Translations under genes and position numbers: made by a program
Shown here: positions 23,113-35,288 of the stretch, piece after piece
Layout of the letters: every line of letters starts with the position of its first letter
Position numbering within the stretch: the first letter of the stretch is position 1
The notes under the pieces: model-generated
Seen by the model: only the letters and a program-made list of their open reading frames with translations
What the model was told of the DNA's origin: nothing
The model's database searches: none
Source of the DNA: Dama dama
Lineage: Eukaryota; Chordata; Mammalia; Artiodactyla; Cervidae
DNA length: 64,000 nt
Assembly (NCBI RefSeq): GCF_033118175.1
Contig: NC_083695.1
Coordinates: 31,575,607 to 31,639,606 of the forward strand
Reading direction: 5' to 3'

Positions 23113-25560
23113 TTGGTTTCATTTTTGACTCATTGGTTGGTTCAGGATTGTGCTGTTTAATTTCCATATATTTGTGAATTCCTCAAATTTCTTCTTGTTA
23201 TTGATTTCTGATTTCTTACTATTGAGGCCAGAAAGGTTACTTGATACAATTTCAATCTTTTGAAATTTGCTGACACTTGTTTTGTGACCTAACATATCAT
23301 CTACACTGGAGAATGTCCATGTGCACTTGAGATGAATGCATATTGTACTTTTGGATGGAATGTTTGTAAATGTCTGTTAGGCCCATTTGGTTTCAAGAAC
23401 AGTTCAATGTTTCTCTATCGATTTTCTGTCTGGATGATCTATCCATTATTGAACGTTATATACTGAAGCTCCCTACTATTATAGTACTGCTGTTGATTAC
23501 TCCCTTCAGATCTGTTTGTATTTGCTTAGTATACTTAGGTACTCTTGCATATTTAAATTGTCATATGCTCTTAAGTATTAAACCCTTTATCACAAACCCA
23601 TTATCATTATAGAGTGACCTTCTTTATCTTTTACTACAGATTTTGACTTAAAGTCTATTTTGTCCAGGTACAGCTATTCCCGCCCTCTTTTGGTTTTCAT
23701 TTGCATGGAGTATCTTTTTGCATCCCTGCACTTTGAGCCTAGGTATTCCTTTTAGCTGAAGTATTTTGCAAGAAGCATAGAATTGGGTCTTATGTTTTTT
23801 TTCACCCATTCGGCAACTCTGCACCTTTTAATTAGAGAATTTAATCCATTTATTGGTAAGGATTTAGTATTCCTAGCTTGTTAAATTTTTTTCTTTTTGG
23901 TTCCCTTGTTCTTTCTCTCCCTCTCATATTCTTTTGTGAATTTATGACTTTCTATAGTGAAATACTTTGATTCCCTTCTTTTTATCTTGTGTGTATCTAC
24001 TAGAGGTTTTTATTTTGTGGTTACCATGAGGCTTGCTCAAAATATCTCATAGCTATAAAAGTCTATTTTAAGCTGATAATTTTGATTGCATACAAAAATC
24101 CTACTCTTTTCTCAACATTTTGTTGACTTCACAATACATGTACAATGTATATTAACACACTATTGTAGCTATAGCTAATTTGAACACTTTGTCCTTTAAT
24201 ATCTATATTAGAGTTAAGTGGTTAACATGTCAACCATATTGCAATATTAGAGTATTCTGAATCTGACTATCTATGTAACTTCACTGGTGTTTTGTATATT
24301 TTCATATGTTTTATATTACTAATATCCTTTCATTTACCTTGACGAACTCCCTTCAGCATTTCCTGTAAGGCAGATCTAGTGGTAATGAAGTGCCTCAGCT
24401 TTTGTTAGGGAAAGTATTTATCTTGCATTCATTTTTGAAGAACAAATTTGTTAGGTAAAGTATTCTTGCTTGGCAGATTTCCTCTTTCAGCACTTTGAAT
24501 ATATCATTCTGTTCTCTCCTGACCTGCAAGGTTTCTGTTGAGAATTCAGCAGATAGCTTTATTGGGGTTCACTTGTATGAGAGATTTTTTTCTCCTGCTG
24601 CTTTAAAAATTCTGTCTTTGTGTTTGATTGTGGTCAGGTTCATTAAAATGTCTCTTTGAGAAGATCATTTTGGACTGAAATTTGGGGGCCGCCAATTAGC
24701 TTCATGAACTTGGATATCCTACTTTCTCCCAAGGTTCAAAAAGGTCCCAGTCATTATTTCTTTAAATAAGCTTTTTACACCCTTCTCTCTGGCTGTCAGC
24801 ATGCACTCTAGTGGCTTCAGGATCTTGCATTGGTGCACACCTAGCAATGCGAGCTGGTGGCATGCAAGGGCACAGACCTATTATCCCTGAGCATGTGCAC
24901 AGTGGTGGGGGGTCAGCTGTAAGGATCTAGGCTGGCGAATTACATTTGTGTAGCCTCAGAAGCCTGAACTTGCTGCTGGTGTGGGTCCCAGGTTCCAGTG
25001 GAGAGGGCGCTGGGGAGAGACTTTGGTGCTGATGTCAGTAAGTGCAAATATGCAAATACTTTTGGGATAAAAACCTGTGAGATCTGCAGAAGTCTGTGAC
25101 AGCTGTGCTGGCCACTGTTTTGTTTAGTGGGGAAACATACTGGAGTCTTCCACAGAGCATGTGTCTGGCAAGCTGGCCACTGCCACTGCATGGCTTATAT
25201 TAGTATCCTTGCAATTCTTATTCCTAGCCATCTCTACAATGTTTCAGTTTTGCTGGTTTCTGGCAAGGATGAAACTGAAGCAAGTCCTTTGTGCGACTGG
25301 GAAGATGCAGGTAAGTGGAGGTGTTTTTCCTTCCTTTTTATGTGGATATTCTCAAATTATTTGTTCTACTGTCTTCATGTAGTTTTTTAAGTTGACTCCA
25401 GACCTCTCCCAGATCTATTTTTGTTTGTAGATAGTTGACTGTTGATCTTTGTGGAAGGATGGAGGCTGGGGTCTCCTTTTCTATCATCTTTGTGACATCA
25501 TCAAGTGGGATCCTAATTCCAGTGAATTCACTTCTGGGTCTCCATTTATTTTTAAAGAAG
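23113..25560 (-). mobile_element. Old L1, antisense (ORF2 start and upstream region)
   Basis: In reverse orientation the stretch contains the L1 ORF2 endonuclease-domain region (gacttaaagtctattttgtc, then aatccatttattggtaagga near 23850). The diagnostic upstream antisense phrases follow: cctctttcagcactttgaat at 24480 and gttctctcctgacctgcaag at 24510. Coding is destroyed. The right edge is uncertain. Confidence 0.65.
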
Positions 25561-27120
25561 TTTCTGAGATTTCACACCAGGTTATATCCCTATTTTCAAA
25601 GATTTTATTACTATTACCATGTCCACTGCATGAACATGAATGGTGAACATTTAGGGAATATGATGGTTTTTGTAAGCATCTTCTTGAAAATATTTCTAGA
25701 ACTATTAAAGGAATTTATAGGTCATTTATAATTAGTGTGAATTCATTGAATCTGAGGATTCAAATTTTTTTGACCTAAATTTTTTGAGAAAGGAAACTTT
25801 GTTTTTTGAAAGGAAGGGTGAAAAGAGAGAGCTATTCCTTTGGTAGCTTAGCAAAAAGCTGGCTTCGTAGATCTGAATTAGATCAATGAAAGAAAGGCTA
25901 ACGCCCCCTGTGGAATGGAAGCTCCGTCTTTCTAACAAGACCACTTTGTCAACCAGGAGGCTCCTGTTATCACACAGCTCCTGGATGTTCTCTGCCTCTC
26001 ATCCCAATTATTATAGAGAGAGTCGGGGCAGGCGGGTGGGGGGAGGGAGGCAGCATCTTTCCTTAGAGCCCTCTCCCTAATGTGCTTCAGCTGTGTCTGA
26101 TCCAACTAAGAACCTTCTTCTGCCAAACAACATGTGGATGGGGACTGGGTAATTTTGCTGCTTTTCTGCCTGTGAGTTTCCCTACTAGACTTTATCTTAG
26201 ATTATGTTTAGCTATACAGTACTAGCAATATGTGTGTTAGTGTTCTCTTTGCACAACAAAGGAGAAAAAGTAATTTTTTTGGATGAAGAACTACATTTTA
26301 CCTTGACATTTCACCAAAGACCAATATTTTCCTCTCAATTTGTCTTGGTACAGATCTAAGGGCTTCCATCTGTGGAAAGAACCCAGGGAAGAAAGAAGCC
26401 TTATGTATCCAACTAATGTTCCACTGCTGGAAAGCCCATGGAGCCAAGCACAAAACAGAAGGATGAGCTGGGTTAATTTATAAAAGGCCAGGGAAGATTT
26501 CCTGACAAATTCCGCATAAACTTTAAGACAGGTGAGTCTGGCAATGGACCCAATTGGGGTTTTTAAATCAGACCCAGTCCAACTCTGGCAGGTTTCTAGA
26601 CCCAGTTCAGAAAAAGAAATGTGCAAAATCTGGATGCTCATAAAGCGAAACTGCAAAGCCAGGATCCAAGAGGGCCTCACCCACCACCTACAGAGGCAAT
26701 GAGCTCAAAGGGCTCAATAGCTGAGAGTCATTACTGTGATCTGTGGCAATTTTCTCTACATTTTCTCTTTTTCTCAGTCTCTTGTTTTCTTGAGAGCAAG
26801 AACTGGAAAGGGAACTTCAGAGGCCTGGATTCTCAGCCTCAGGAAAGCAGCTGCTCAGGAACTGTCCCGGAAAGGGACTGCATATACTGCATCGTATCTG
26901 GAGACAGACGCTTCTTTATGATATACAGTACCACTCTGAGCCTCCTGTCTGACCCTCTCTTTCTTTTTGAATCTCTCCTCCTCATAAACACCTATAAGTA
27001 TTAGAGTAAAAGTACCCCATTTTTGCCCCTGCATCCATGGTTGCCTTTTTAACTCTGCTTCCTATCCAACATGAAATAGTTTTATGAAAATGAATAGATC
27101 AGTGCTGCCATTATAACATA
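25561..27120. other. Intron sequence, nothing recognised
   Basis: Unique-looking intron with a GC-richer patch at 25990-26060. Open frames here (for example 26621-27004) lack splice-site context or family resemblance. Confidence 0.5.
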
Positions 27121-27123
27121 AAA

Positions 27124-27338
27124 GGGGCTTTTCTGGTGGCTCAGAAGATAAAGAATCTGCCTGCAATGCAGGAGACCCAGGTTTGATCCCTGGGTGGGGA
27201 AGATACCCAGGAGAAGGGAATGGGTACCCACTCCAGTATTCTTGTGTGGAGAATTCCATGGACAGAGGAGCCTAGAGGGTTACAGTTCATGGGGTCGCAA
27301 AGAATCTGATATGACTGAATGACTAACACTTTCACTTT
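27124..27338 (+). mobile_element. Bov-tA SINE
   Basis: A complete plus-strand copy, from ggggcttttctggtggctca to atgactaacactttcacttt. Confidence 0.92.
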
Positions 27339-27639
27339 TGGTAATATAAACAGGAATCACTGTATTATTTCATATACTGAAATGAATCCACATTTTTTTT
27401 TTTTGAAATGAATCCATTTTTAAACAGCATTACTGATGGTGCATAGGCCTATCAGATGAGCCCAAAGGAAAGCACTATTTACAGTCTGCCTAAACTACGA
27501 GGATATAATTTACTCTGATTTCAGATAAAATCTTTACTACTTCTGCTGTTTTTCTAGGAATTAAAAATAAATTTCTTGAAGTTTTAGGAATAAACAGAAA
27601 ACAATATATGGTGTATACTGCTAATATGCGGTAAGTGAA

Positions 27640-27838
27640 GTCACTCAATCAGGTCTGACTCTTTGCAACCCCATGGACTGTAGCCTGCCAGGCTCCTCAA
27701 CCCATGGGATTTTCCAGGCAAGGATACTGGAGTGGGTTGCTGTTTCCTTCTCCAGGGAATCTTCCCAACCCAGGGACTGAACCCAGGTCTCCGGCACTGC
27801 AGGCAGACTCTTTACCAACTGAACCACCAGGGGAGCCC
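27640..27838 (-). mobile_element. Bov-tA SINE with 19-base duplications
   Basis: A full reverse-orientation copy flanked by ctaatatgcggtaagtgaa (27621-27639) and a copy with two mismatches (27839-27857). Confidence 0.92.
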
Positions 27839-27859
27839 CTAATATGCAGTAGGTGAACC

Positions 27860-28865
27860 CAAATAGGTTTCTTTTTAAAACTGTAGGCAACTTAAGTTTT
27901 GTTCTGAAGGTTCTGTTAGAACCCTCTATTTTGGAAAATAGATTTTCCTTTATTCAAACAGTCATACTTCTATATACAGAGTATGACATCTTATAATTTT
28001 TATTCTTATTTAGGTACATCCTATATCATACATACAAAGGATGTATATAAATATCTATAGATATATACCCTAAAAGGAATGTGACATACAATATCACATG
28101 TGTATCTGTATATATACATATTTCCTGATCAATTCCAATATAGTTGCTTTATAAAATATGTTTCTCCCTGGTGACAATTAAACATATAAAAGATACACCT
28201 TCTGGTTACAATTCATTATCTTTTCAAATTAGCAGAGATAATTGATTTAAAATTGTAAACTGTAGGTTTCATTTGATTCTCAGCAAATTTAGGCATCCAC
28301 TTCTGTTAAAACTCTTATTTTTGCATATCAAACTTCTTGTCACACAGTGAAGTCAAGAAGTCTTCTAGCATTAAGACTTTTTTTATTCAATTCCTTTTTT
28401 TTGACTTAGAATTTTCATTAAAAAAAAATCTTACTTAAAAGCATATAGCCTTTCTGATTGAACAGGGAAAGGGATGAGGAAACTCTGAACCTTACATAAC
28501 CTTCCCTCCTTCTCTCCAAGGAAATCCATAAATGGACTCTGCAGACCTCCTAATGTTTTGTGGGCTGTGATTTGTAAGTAGTATAGATTTAAACTTAGAA
28601 ATTATCTGTTTATTTGAAATTAAAATTCAATTTGTGTTCTGTATATTTACTTGCTGAATTTGGCAACCCTACTTTCAAACTATTATCTTAGTGAAAAGAG
28701 CTCTCAGTTCCATAACAGAGGAGAGAATTTTCCCAAGCAGTACTTGTAAATATGTTGAACACACGACAACTCCTCTAATTTTAGTTCTCCAACTAACATA
28801 ATGAGTATAATAATTAAGGCTCTAACTACCTCACTACAGTTATTCTAAGAAAGAATTAGGCTTCA
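27860..28865. other. Intron sequence, nothing recognised
   Basis: AT-rich, with tata-type simple sequence around 28030-28130. No exon or repeat was recognised. Confidence 0.5.
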
Positions 28866-28989
28866 GGGAATTCCCTGGCAGTCCAGTGATTAATTAGGAC
28901 TTTGCGCTCCCACTGCCAAGGACTTAGGTTCTATCCTTGGTTGGGAAACTAATACCCCACAAGCTGCATGGCATGGCCAAAAAAAAAGT
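28866..28989 (+). mobile_element. tRNA-Glu-derived SINE (CHR/SINE2 type)
   Basis: It has the head gggaattccctggcagtcca, then ctatccttggttgggaaact, the end gcatggcatggcc and an A tail. The end of the element is part of a 43-base tandem duplication. Confidence 0.88.
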
Positions 28990-29048
28990 AACACACTTTA
29001 GCCAAAAGGCATGGCATGGCCAAAAAAAAAGTAATACACTTTAGCCAA
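28966..29048 (+). repeat. 43-base tandem duplication across a SINE tail
   Basis: The SINE end, its A tail and the flank (gcatggcatggcc, A9, then acactttagccaaa) are present at 28966-29008 and again at 29009-29048, with very few differences. Confidence 0.85.
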
Positions 29049-29049
29049 A

Positions 29050-29950
29050 CTGACTTTAGTCAATATGCAGTTATCACTGATGTTAGTTTTTAAAAATTCT
29101 ATTAAAAAGCACTAACTACTAACTGCATATCAAGGGTCATTTATAAAATGCTTATTAAACATTCAAAACTCTATTTTCTTCAAGTTGTAGTTTTAATGTA
29201 AGTAATTTAATTAATATTTTAAATAGAGAAAAAAAAAAGAAGACAGGTGACTCCATCTGTGAGAATAATGGTGTTAGGATAAAACTGCTTTGAATATTTT
29301 CACCTCTGGTTGGTGAAACAAGTTGAATTATGCACTATTTTGCAACAAGTCCCAACATATGATTTACTATTGTTATTCAAAGTCTATGAAACAACTTCTT
29401 CTCATTACCATCAAACAGTTATATATTACTTTACATTAAGACTATACTTGAAAAGAAACTATTGAAGGAAATATTAACAATGACTTCTTCTTTGGAGAAA
29501 ATAATTATGGTTTAACTTATCTGCTTTATAAGGCAAGACTTTGCATCACTGTTTTTCTTAATGTGAAGCATTTAATACCCTCTTTATCGTAAAGATTCAT
29601 ATTCCCTTAGCTTACCGACTATAGACTAGGAGCTTCACGGAGTTAATATATCTAATTTGGTCCTAAATAACAGATTAGATATCCAACGTATTTGACCCAT
29701 GGAGGAATTCCAGGTACATAAATACATTTAACTGTACTCTAAGCCTCTACGTTTTTTCACTAAAAGAGTTTAACATCTAAAAAAAAAAAAAAAAGAGTTT
29801 AACATCTTTTCTTTTTTTATTTCTGTACACTAAGGTACCAGTAAAATAAACTTTGGAATTCTATAGTACCAGTCAACCTAGACATGTGAAAGACAAGCTT
29901 TCAATACAAAATTTAATTAATTTTAAGAGATGTTTTAAAAAAGGAAAAAT
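29050..29950. other. Intron sequence, nothing recognised
   Basis: AT-rich intron. A run of 16 A (29779-29794) is flanked by the repeated words aaaagagtttaacatct, a local duplication around the A tract. Confidence 0.5.
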
Positions 29951-29962
29951 TTTAGAATCATT

Positions 29963-30237
29963 CTCTCTCTCTCTCTAAGTCGCTTCAGTCGTGTCTGATT
30001 CTGTGCGACCCCATAGACGGCAGCCCACCAGGCTCCCCCATCCCTGGGATTCTCCAGGCAAGAACACTGGACTGCGTTGCCATTTCCTTCTCCAATGCAT
30101 GAAAGTGAAAAGTGAAAGTGAAGTCGCTCAGTCGTGTCTGACTCTTAGTGACCTCATGGACTGCAGCCTAGCAGGCTCCTCCATCCATGGGATTTTCCAG
30201 GCGAGAGTACTGGAGTGGGGTGCCATTGCCTTCACCG
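29963..30237 (-). mobile_element. BOV-A2 SINE with a TC-repeat end
   Basis: A reverse-orientation dimer. The usual CTG end is replaced by a TC microsatellite (29961-29976). Perfect 11-base duplications ttagaatcatt lie at 29952-29962 and 30238-30248. Confidence 0.92.
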
Positions 30238-30307
30238 TTAGAATCATTAGAGAAGGTTAATAAACTATGCCTATCATCCCAAACATCCTTAATTGTTATT
30301 TATAGAG

Positions 30308-30373
30308 TAGCTATCCTTTTTTCCAGGGCTTCCCAGGAGGCGCTAATGGCCCTATTAGCTATCCTTTTTTCCA
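30308..30373 (+). mobile_element. 30-base SINE head between perfect 18-base duplications
   Basis: The sequence tagctatccttttttcca is at 30308-30325 and 30356-30373. Between them are only 30 bases (30326-30355), starting gggcttcccaggaggcgcta, which is the 5' head of a Bov-tA. The rest of the SINE is absent. Confidence 0.8.
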
Positions 30374-30437
30374 CAGAGTCCAAAAGAAAAAGTAAAATGG
30401 CTAAAAGAACAAGAAGGGAAAAAAAGTATAGAGAATT

Positions 30438-30553
30438 CTGCTGCTGCTGCTAAGTCACTTCAGTCGTGACTGACTCTGTGCGACCCCATAGAAGGCAGCC
30501 CACCAGGTTCCCCTGTCCCTGGGATTCTCCAGGCAAGAACACTGGAGTGGGTT
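30438..30553 (-). mobile_element. Bov-A2 half element
   Basis: A CTG end plus a single monomer in reverse orientation, breaking off at actggagtgggtt. The short repeat gaattct lies on both sides (about 30430-30436 and 30554-30560). Confidence 0.85.
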
Positions 30554-30594
30554 GAATTCTAGTGCCCACTAATATCTGTGTTTTCCTTGAAAGG

Positions 30595-30780
30595 GATGGT
30601 CGTGGTGAGGGCACATATGACCTTGTAGGCCACTGTAAAGACTTTTGCTTTTACTTTGAGATTAAAATCTGAGAGAGACTGGAAGCCTCTGGGGAATTTA
30701 AAGCAGAGGAATGATGTGATTTTATGGTAGGATTCTGGATTATTTCAAAGTAGATATGACAGGATTTGCTGACATCAGAA
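30595..30780. repeat. Old unclassified interspersed repeat
   Basis: The ordered phrases ccttgtaggccactgtaaag, gcagaggaatgatgtgattt and gacaggatttgctgacatca are those of the mammalian repeat family also represented at 11670-11860. I cannot name it reliably. Confidence 0.45.
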
Positions 30781-30829
30781 ATGCAAATATTCAGGCTATT
30801 TTTAAAAATACACACACAACCTCAAAACA

Positions 30830-31200
30830 CAAACACACCCACACTCTTTTCCCAAAATGGAATCATGAAGTATGTATGTTCTGACTCATCAGTATATTGT
30901 CAACAGTTTTCTATGCTAATAAATCTGTGTTACATATACAAGTACTGTATTGAGTTTTATTGCATAGTTTTATTGTAAATTGTTCAGCCATATGTTTGAT
31001 ATTTGAATTCTTCCCAATTTATCTTCTGACGATCAGTATCATTATACATGTGTCATTTTATTAACCTAAACTTGCAGAAATGCAACTGCTGGGCCAGCGG
31101 GTAAACACTTATGAAAATGTCTGAGAAACACTGCCAAGACTCTAAAAAGCCATGTTGATATTTTATATTTTCACTAACACTATCTAGTCAATTAAATTTA
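30830..31200 (-). mobile_element. Old L1 3' end, antisense
   Basis: Reverse-orientation L1M phrases are visible: gttcagccatatgtttgata, tatcattatacatgtgtcat and tgcaactgctgggccagcgg. It is strongly diverged. Confidence 0.55.
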
Positions 31201-34200
31201 AGTGTTATTCCAATAGTTAACTCTGATGCAAGCTTTGGGTACACTATGGATTTGTTAGTCAATGAGAGGAGGAACAACTAATTGCCCCTTCATAAGAGGT
31301 AATCAACATTAAACTTTATCCCAGTTTCTTGGATTTCCTTAGACTTTTGAGAGTGATCTTAGTTTAGGAAAGACTTCATTCACCTCATGTAGTTGGGAGG
31401 ACTAAGCCCAGGTCTAAGCTAGTTTAACTGTAGGGTAGATCAGGTGGTAAAGCTGCCTGGTATGCAAGGTACAGCTTCGATGCCTACAGTTTGTATATCT
31501 CCTAGACAAATCCATAACCTTTGATTTACAGGTCTATAATCAGCCACAGGACCCCGAGAACATGGGGTAGGAGGAAGAGAATTATGACGATCCTTTTAGC
31601 AGCACTAATTGGAAGGATCTGGTTGGAAGACCCAGGTTTCTACTTTAACAGATTCTGACCACAAGAAAAAAAAAACACTTAGAAATTTAATGTATATTCT
31701 TAGAACAAACTTAAAATTCATATTGCTTTTATGTGAAAATCCTAAAATAATGAAAGAAACTACAGGAGATGTTACTATGAGCTTACCTCCCTTACACATA
31801 GACTCTGCAATGGCTACAAAGAGAGTTCTTTATTCTTTATTGTGTCTCAGTGTGATTTATGTCAAGTGGCAAGGTTTTCTAAACAATATGAAACACTACC
31901 TGTCAAAAACCTGAGATTAAAAGCTTCATAAGACTGTGAAATGTTTCTGTATTTGTTCAGCAAGGCTTTAGCTGTGCAGACACTTCTTCTGTCTAACTAT
32001 TGCTCTTCTTCTATTTACATCTTTTCTAGAAAATACATTTCAGCCCTGATTCTAAAATTTTGTATCTCTATATAAAATTTATGATTATATCTATCTATCT
32101 ACATCTCTCTCTAAATAAAATTTCACACCTGAAGAAAAGAAATAGCAAATGTTCCTACTTCAAGGTATATAACCTGTTTTTACACTATATCTCTGCCTCA
32201 GTTGCTAGATGACCTTCAGAGGACTGCCAGAAACAGTCTTGTATTTAAATAGATCTTCCTTAACACTGTTATTTGACAGTTGTGCTACAGGAAGAGTATT
32301 AAATGCCAGAGATGTCAAAAATCTTTGATTCCCCAAGAGTTTCTGGGAAGCAGATTCTAAAAGGCATGCCAGTGCTTTACCTTTTTATTAAGGTCACATC
32401 CTTCTTCAGAAATATATTTTCTTCAAATGCATGTTGCTATTTTTATGGCCAAATTACATACACCTGGGTGATAGATTCCCCACCCCTACCTTCTGAGATC
32501 TAAAAAATATAATCATCTGCTTGACATTCATTTCATTCTATGTGGTTTCATTCCATTCCTTGTGCTCAACAGCCAAAGTGACAATTTATGCCAAGATACA
32601 ACTTAATGCATATGTGCTTATAATTAGCTGCTTTAATAAAGAGATTGGATATTTGATACTTAATTTATGCTCATTCTGAAGGATCCTCTTTACATGTGAC
32701 TTAGTTTGGTGTTACATAAAAAGCTATTTTTTCGGTTTAGTGTCCAAATAGAAAAAAAATTAGCGATTCTAATTAATTTCCTAGCTTTCACCGTGTATAG
32801 ATAGAGAATAACTATTATTTTAACTAGGCAGGAGGGTAAGGGTACTTGGAACAATATAAAATTTTAGTATGTATACTAAAGTAACTATTCAGAAAAATTC
32901 TTAGATATTTAGCCAACAAATATACATGGAGTACTTGTTATGAGCCAGATACTGGGCTGGATACCTTCTCCAGAAGGGATAGTGATTAGGCAAATCAGTC
33001 CATGACAACCACTATTTCTTGCCCTGATTTCATTTTTGCACCCTCAAATTCTTCAGCAAAACAAATAAGGATTTTCCAAAGCTGTTCCAGGAATAGGTAA
33101 GCAACACATCATGAAAGCCTAAGCATAACCAAACACTATTAAGTTGTGGGTTTTAGGGAAAAGTCAGATATATAGAAAGGATAGATACATTTGATTCCAG
33201 TCTAGCTTCTAAGAGGCAAACAATATGAAAAAGTGGTGCTCATAGGCCATAGTAAATATTTTACACAACATAAATTACTGAGGGCTGAATTCCTACAGAG
33301 TCACCCCAATCATCAACAGAACAAAAACAAGATACAGCAGAGGTAGAGGAAGGCAGGACAGAAGGCAGTGAGGTGCAAGAGGGGAAGTTTCTACAATCTG
33401 TTCTCGGGAAATGAAGGGAAGACTCTGGCAGGAGGGTAAACTGAGGTCTATTTGACACTGTAATCAAAGGTATAGAGATGGATAGGTGGTTTTGTCTCCT
33501 TTCTACCTAGAAGAGAACCAGAGAAGTCATATTCTTTCATTGAAATATTTTTGGAATAATTACTATTAGTAGGATACTGTGTCAGGTACTTTGGGAATAC
33601 AAAGCCACATAGCAGAGTTCCTAATTCCAAGATATTAGTTAGTTATACCATAACCACTGTCTAAACTTTCATTAATTAGAGAGTTTTTCAAATTAACAAA
33701 TACCTCTGGAACTGTTACAAGGTATCATGATTCATTCACAATTCAATGTAAAAATTTTGTTTAAATTCTGATCTTTAAAACAAGTAGAATCTTAGCTGAG
33801 ATATAGGAGAAAGTTCTGATTTGAAGAGTGAAGGGAGAAGAAGAAATAATGTGGCAGGTTAGGGTACTTTCTAGAAGGTAGAGAATTTAGCTATATTGGA
33901 GTTTTACTTTTCTTGCTCTAGGAATTTTCTCCCATTGATAAATGAGATCTAAAACAGAAGGAAGCCTTCCCTTGCTAGGCCTTCGCTCCCAAGGCCCTAA
34001 GGAGCAGAGATGGAAAAACAAAGGCAGACCTCTTTCTCTTCTCTCTTTCAGAGCTCCTATATATGAATCTCATATATCATAAGAAGCGGCTCCATGGAAA
34101 AGTGGCAGAAAGCTTTACAGGCCAACATAAGCCATTCAAGAGAGAACAAAGTATATGCAAACATAATAATTTTAGTGGCGGCACTAGCTCATAGAGCATA

Positions 34201-35100
34201 CAGAAAATACTCCCGATTACCTCACTCAATACTCTTTTTAGAAAACAGGCCCATTTGACTATCTGTACTGAAAGGGTAGAGCTCTAGGAATCCTGCAATC
34301 TCAATCAGATTTCCATAAGATTTTAACTTAATATTAGAATTTTATTAGCATTTTTAAAATAGAATTTTAAAAACACAAAAATAGATCAGTTTAAATAAAA
34401 CACAAATATGAAAAGGCTAATAACTGATTCCCTAATGGGCGTAAAATTATAAAATCTTTCTCAAGATACAGTCAAAACACATTTAGATCTTATCTTTATT
34501 GTAAGTCACAATTTGCTAATTTAGTCTCTGTTCTCTCCTTGGCCTTATGAACCCTCAGAACAAATCTCAACCATTGTTCTCAAGGGATAAACTTTCCTTT
34601 GGCAAATGAAAAAATTTAATCTTCTAGTATAGTCACAAGGAGCCTTGAGAGAGCTAAATACAAACACCACTTATTTCTTGCTAATGTGAATCAAAATTGT
34701 TTTGTGGTTGTTGATACAAAGATGTAAATGCTTCAACTTTCTGTAACAGGGTCTACTGAAATGACATAATATTTTCAAGTACATCTGGCTCAAAATGAAC
34801 TTAACATCATAAATATTTGATATACGTAAATGCATTATTTTATTGTTTTGACAGAAGCTGTATTATTATAAAAATCAATGAATTAACCATAAGAAAGGCT
34901 ATGCTAGAGAAAGTAGTTACTGGTAAACAACACAGTGAGACACTTTTGGCCTCACAGCATGCTAATGAGTATTTCTGAAGTTCTCAGCACTTTTTATAGG
35001 GTAAAACAACACTGAATAAGATCAACCATTTTCTGCTTTGTTTAACCCTTCATAAGGACAATTAGGCAACAGCAGATAATCCTGAGACATAAAAATTACA
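31201..35100. other. Intron sequence, largely unique
   Basis: About 3.9 kb without a clear exon, RNA gene or well-preserved repeat. Weak MIR-like traces are near 32920-32960 and 33530-33610. Open frames at 31605-31914 and 32303-32503 show no family resemblance. Confidence 0.5.
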
Positions 35101-35106
35101 TGTGAT

Positions 35107-35288
35107 TGTGCCCAATTGCTAAGTCATGTCCGACTCTTTTGCTCACCATGTACATAGGATTTTCCAGGCAAGAATACTGGAGTGGGTTACCATTTCCTTC
35201 TCCAGGGGATTTTCCTGATCCAGGGATTGAACCCATGTCACCTGCACTGGCAGGCAGATTCTTTACCACTGAGCCACCTGAGAAGCAT
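35107..35288 (-). mobile_element. Bov-tA SINE
   Basis: A reverse-orientation copy from gctaagtcatgtccgactct to the head ccacctgagaagc. Part of the body is altered near 35137-35155. The BovB at 35289 landed at its 5' end. Confidence 0.88.

Noticed and set aside
25127..25731. Cluster of plus-strand open frames with hydrophobic stretches
   Set aside because: No family resemblance or splice context; part of the region is decayed antisense L1 and the rest is AT-rich chance frames.
31440..31480. tRNA-like words (ggtggtaaagctgcctggta) as a tRNA or SINE
   Set aside because: Too short, with no cloverleaf, no SINE body and no target duplication.
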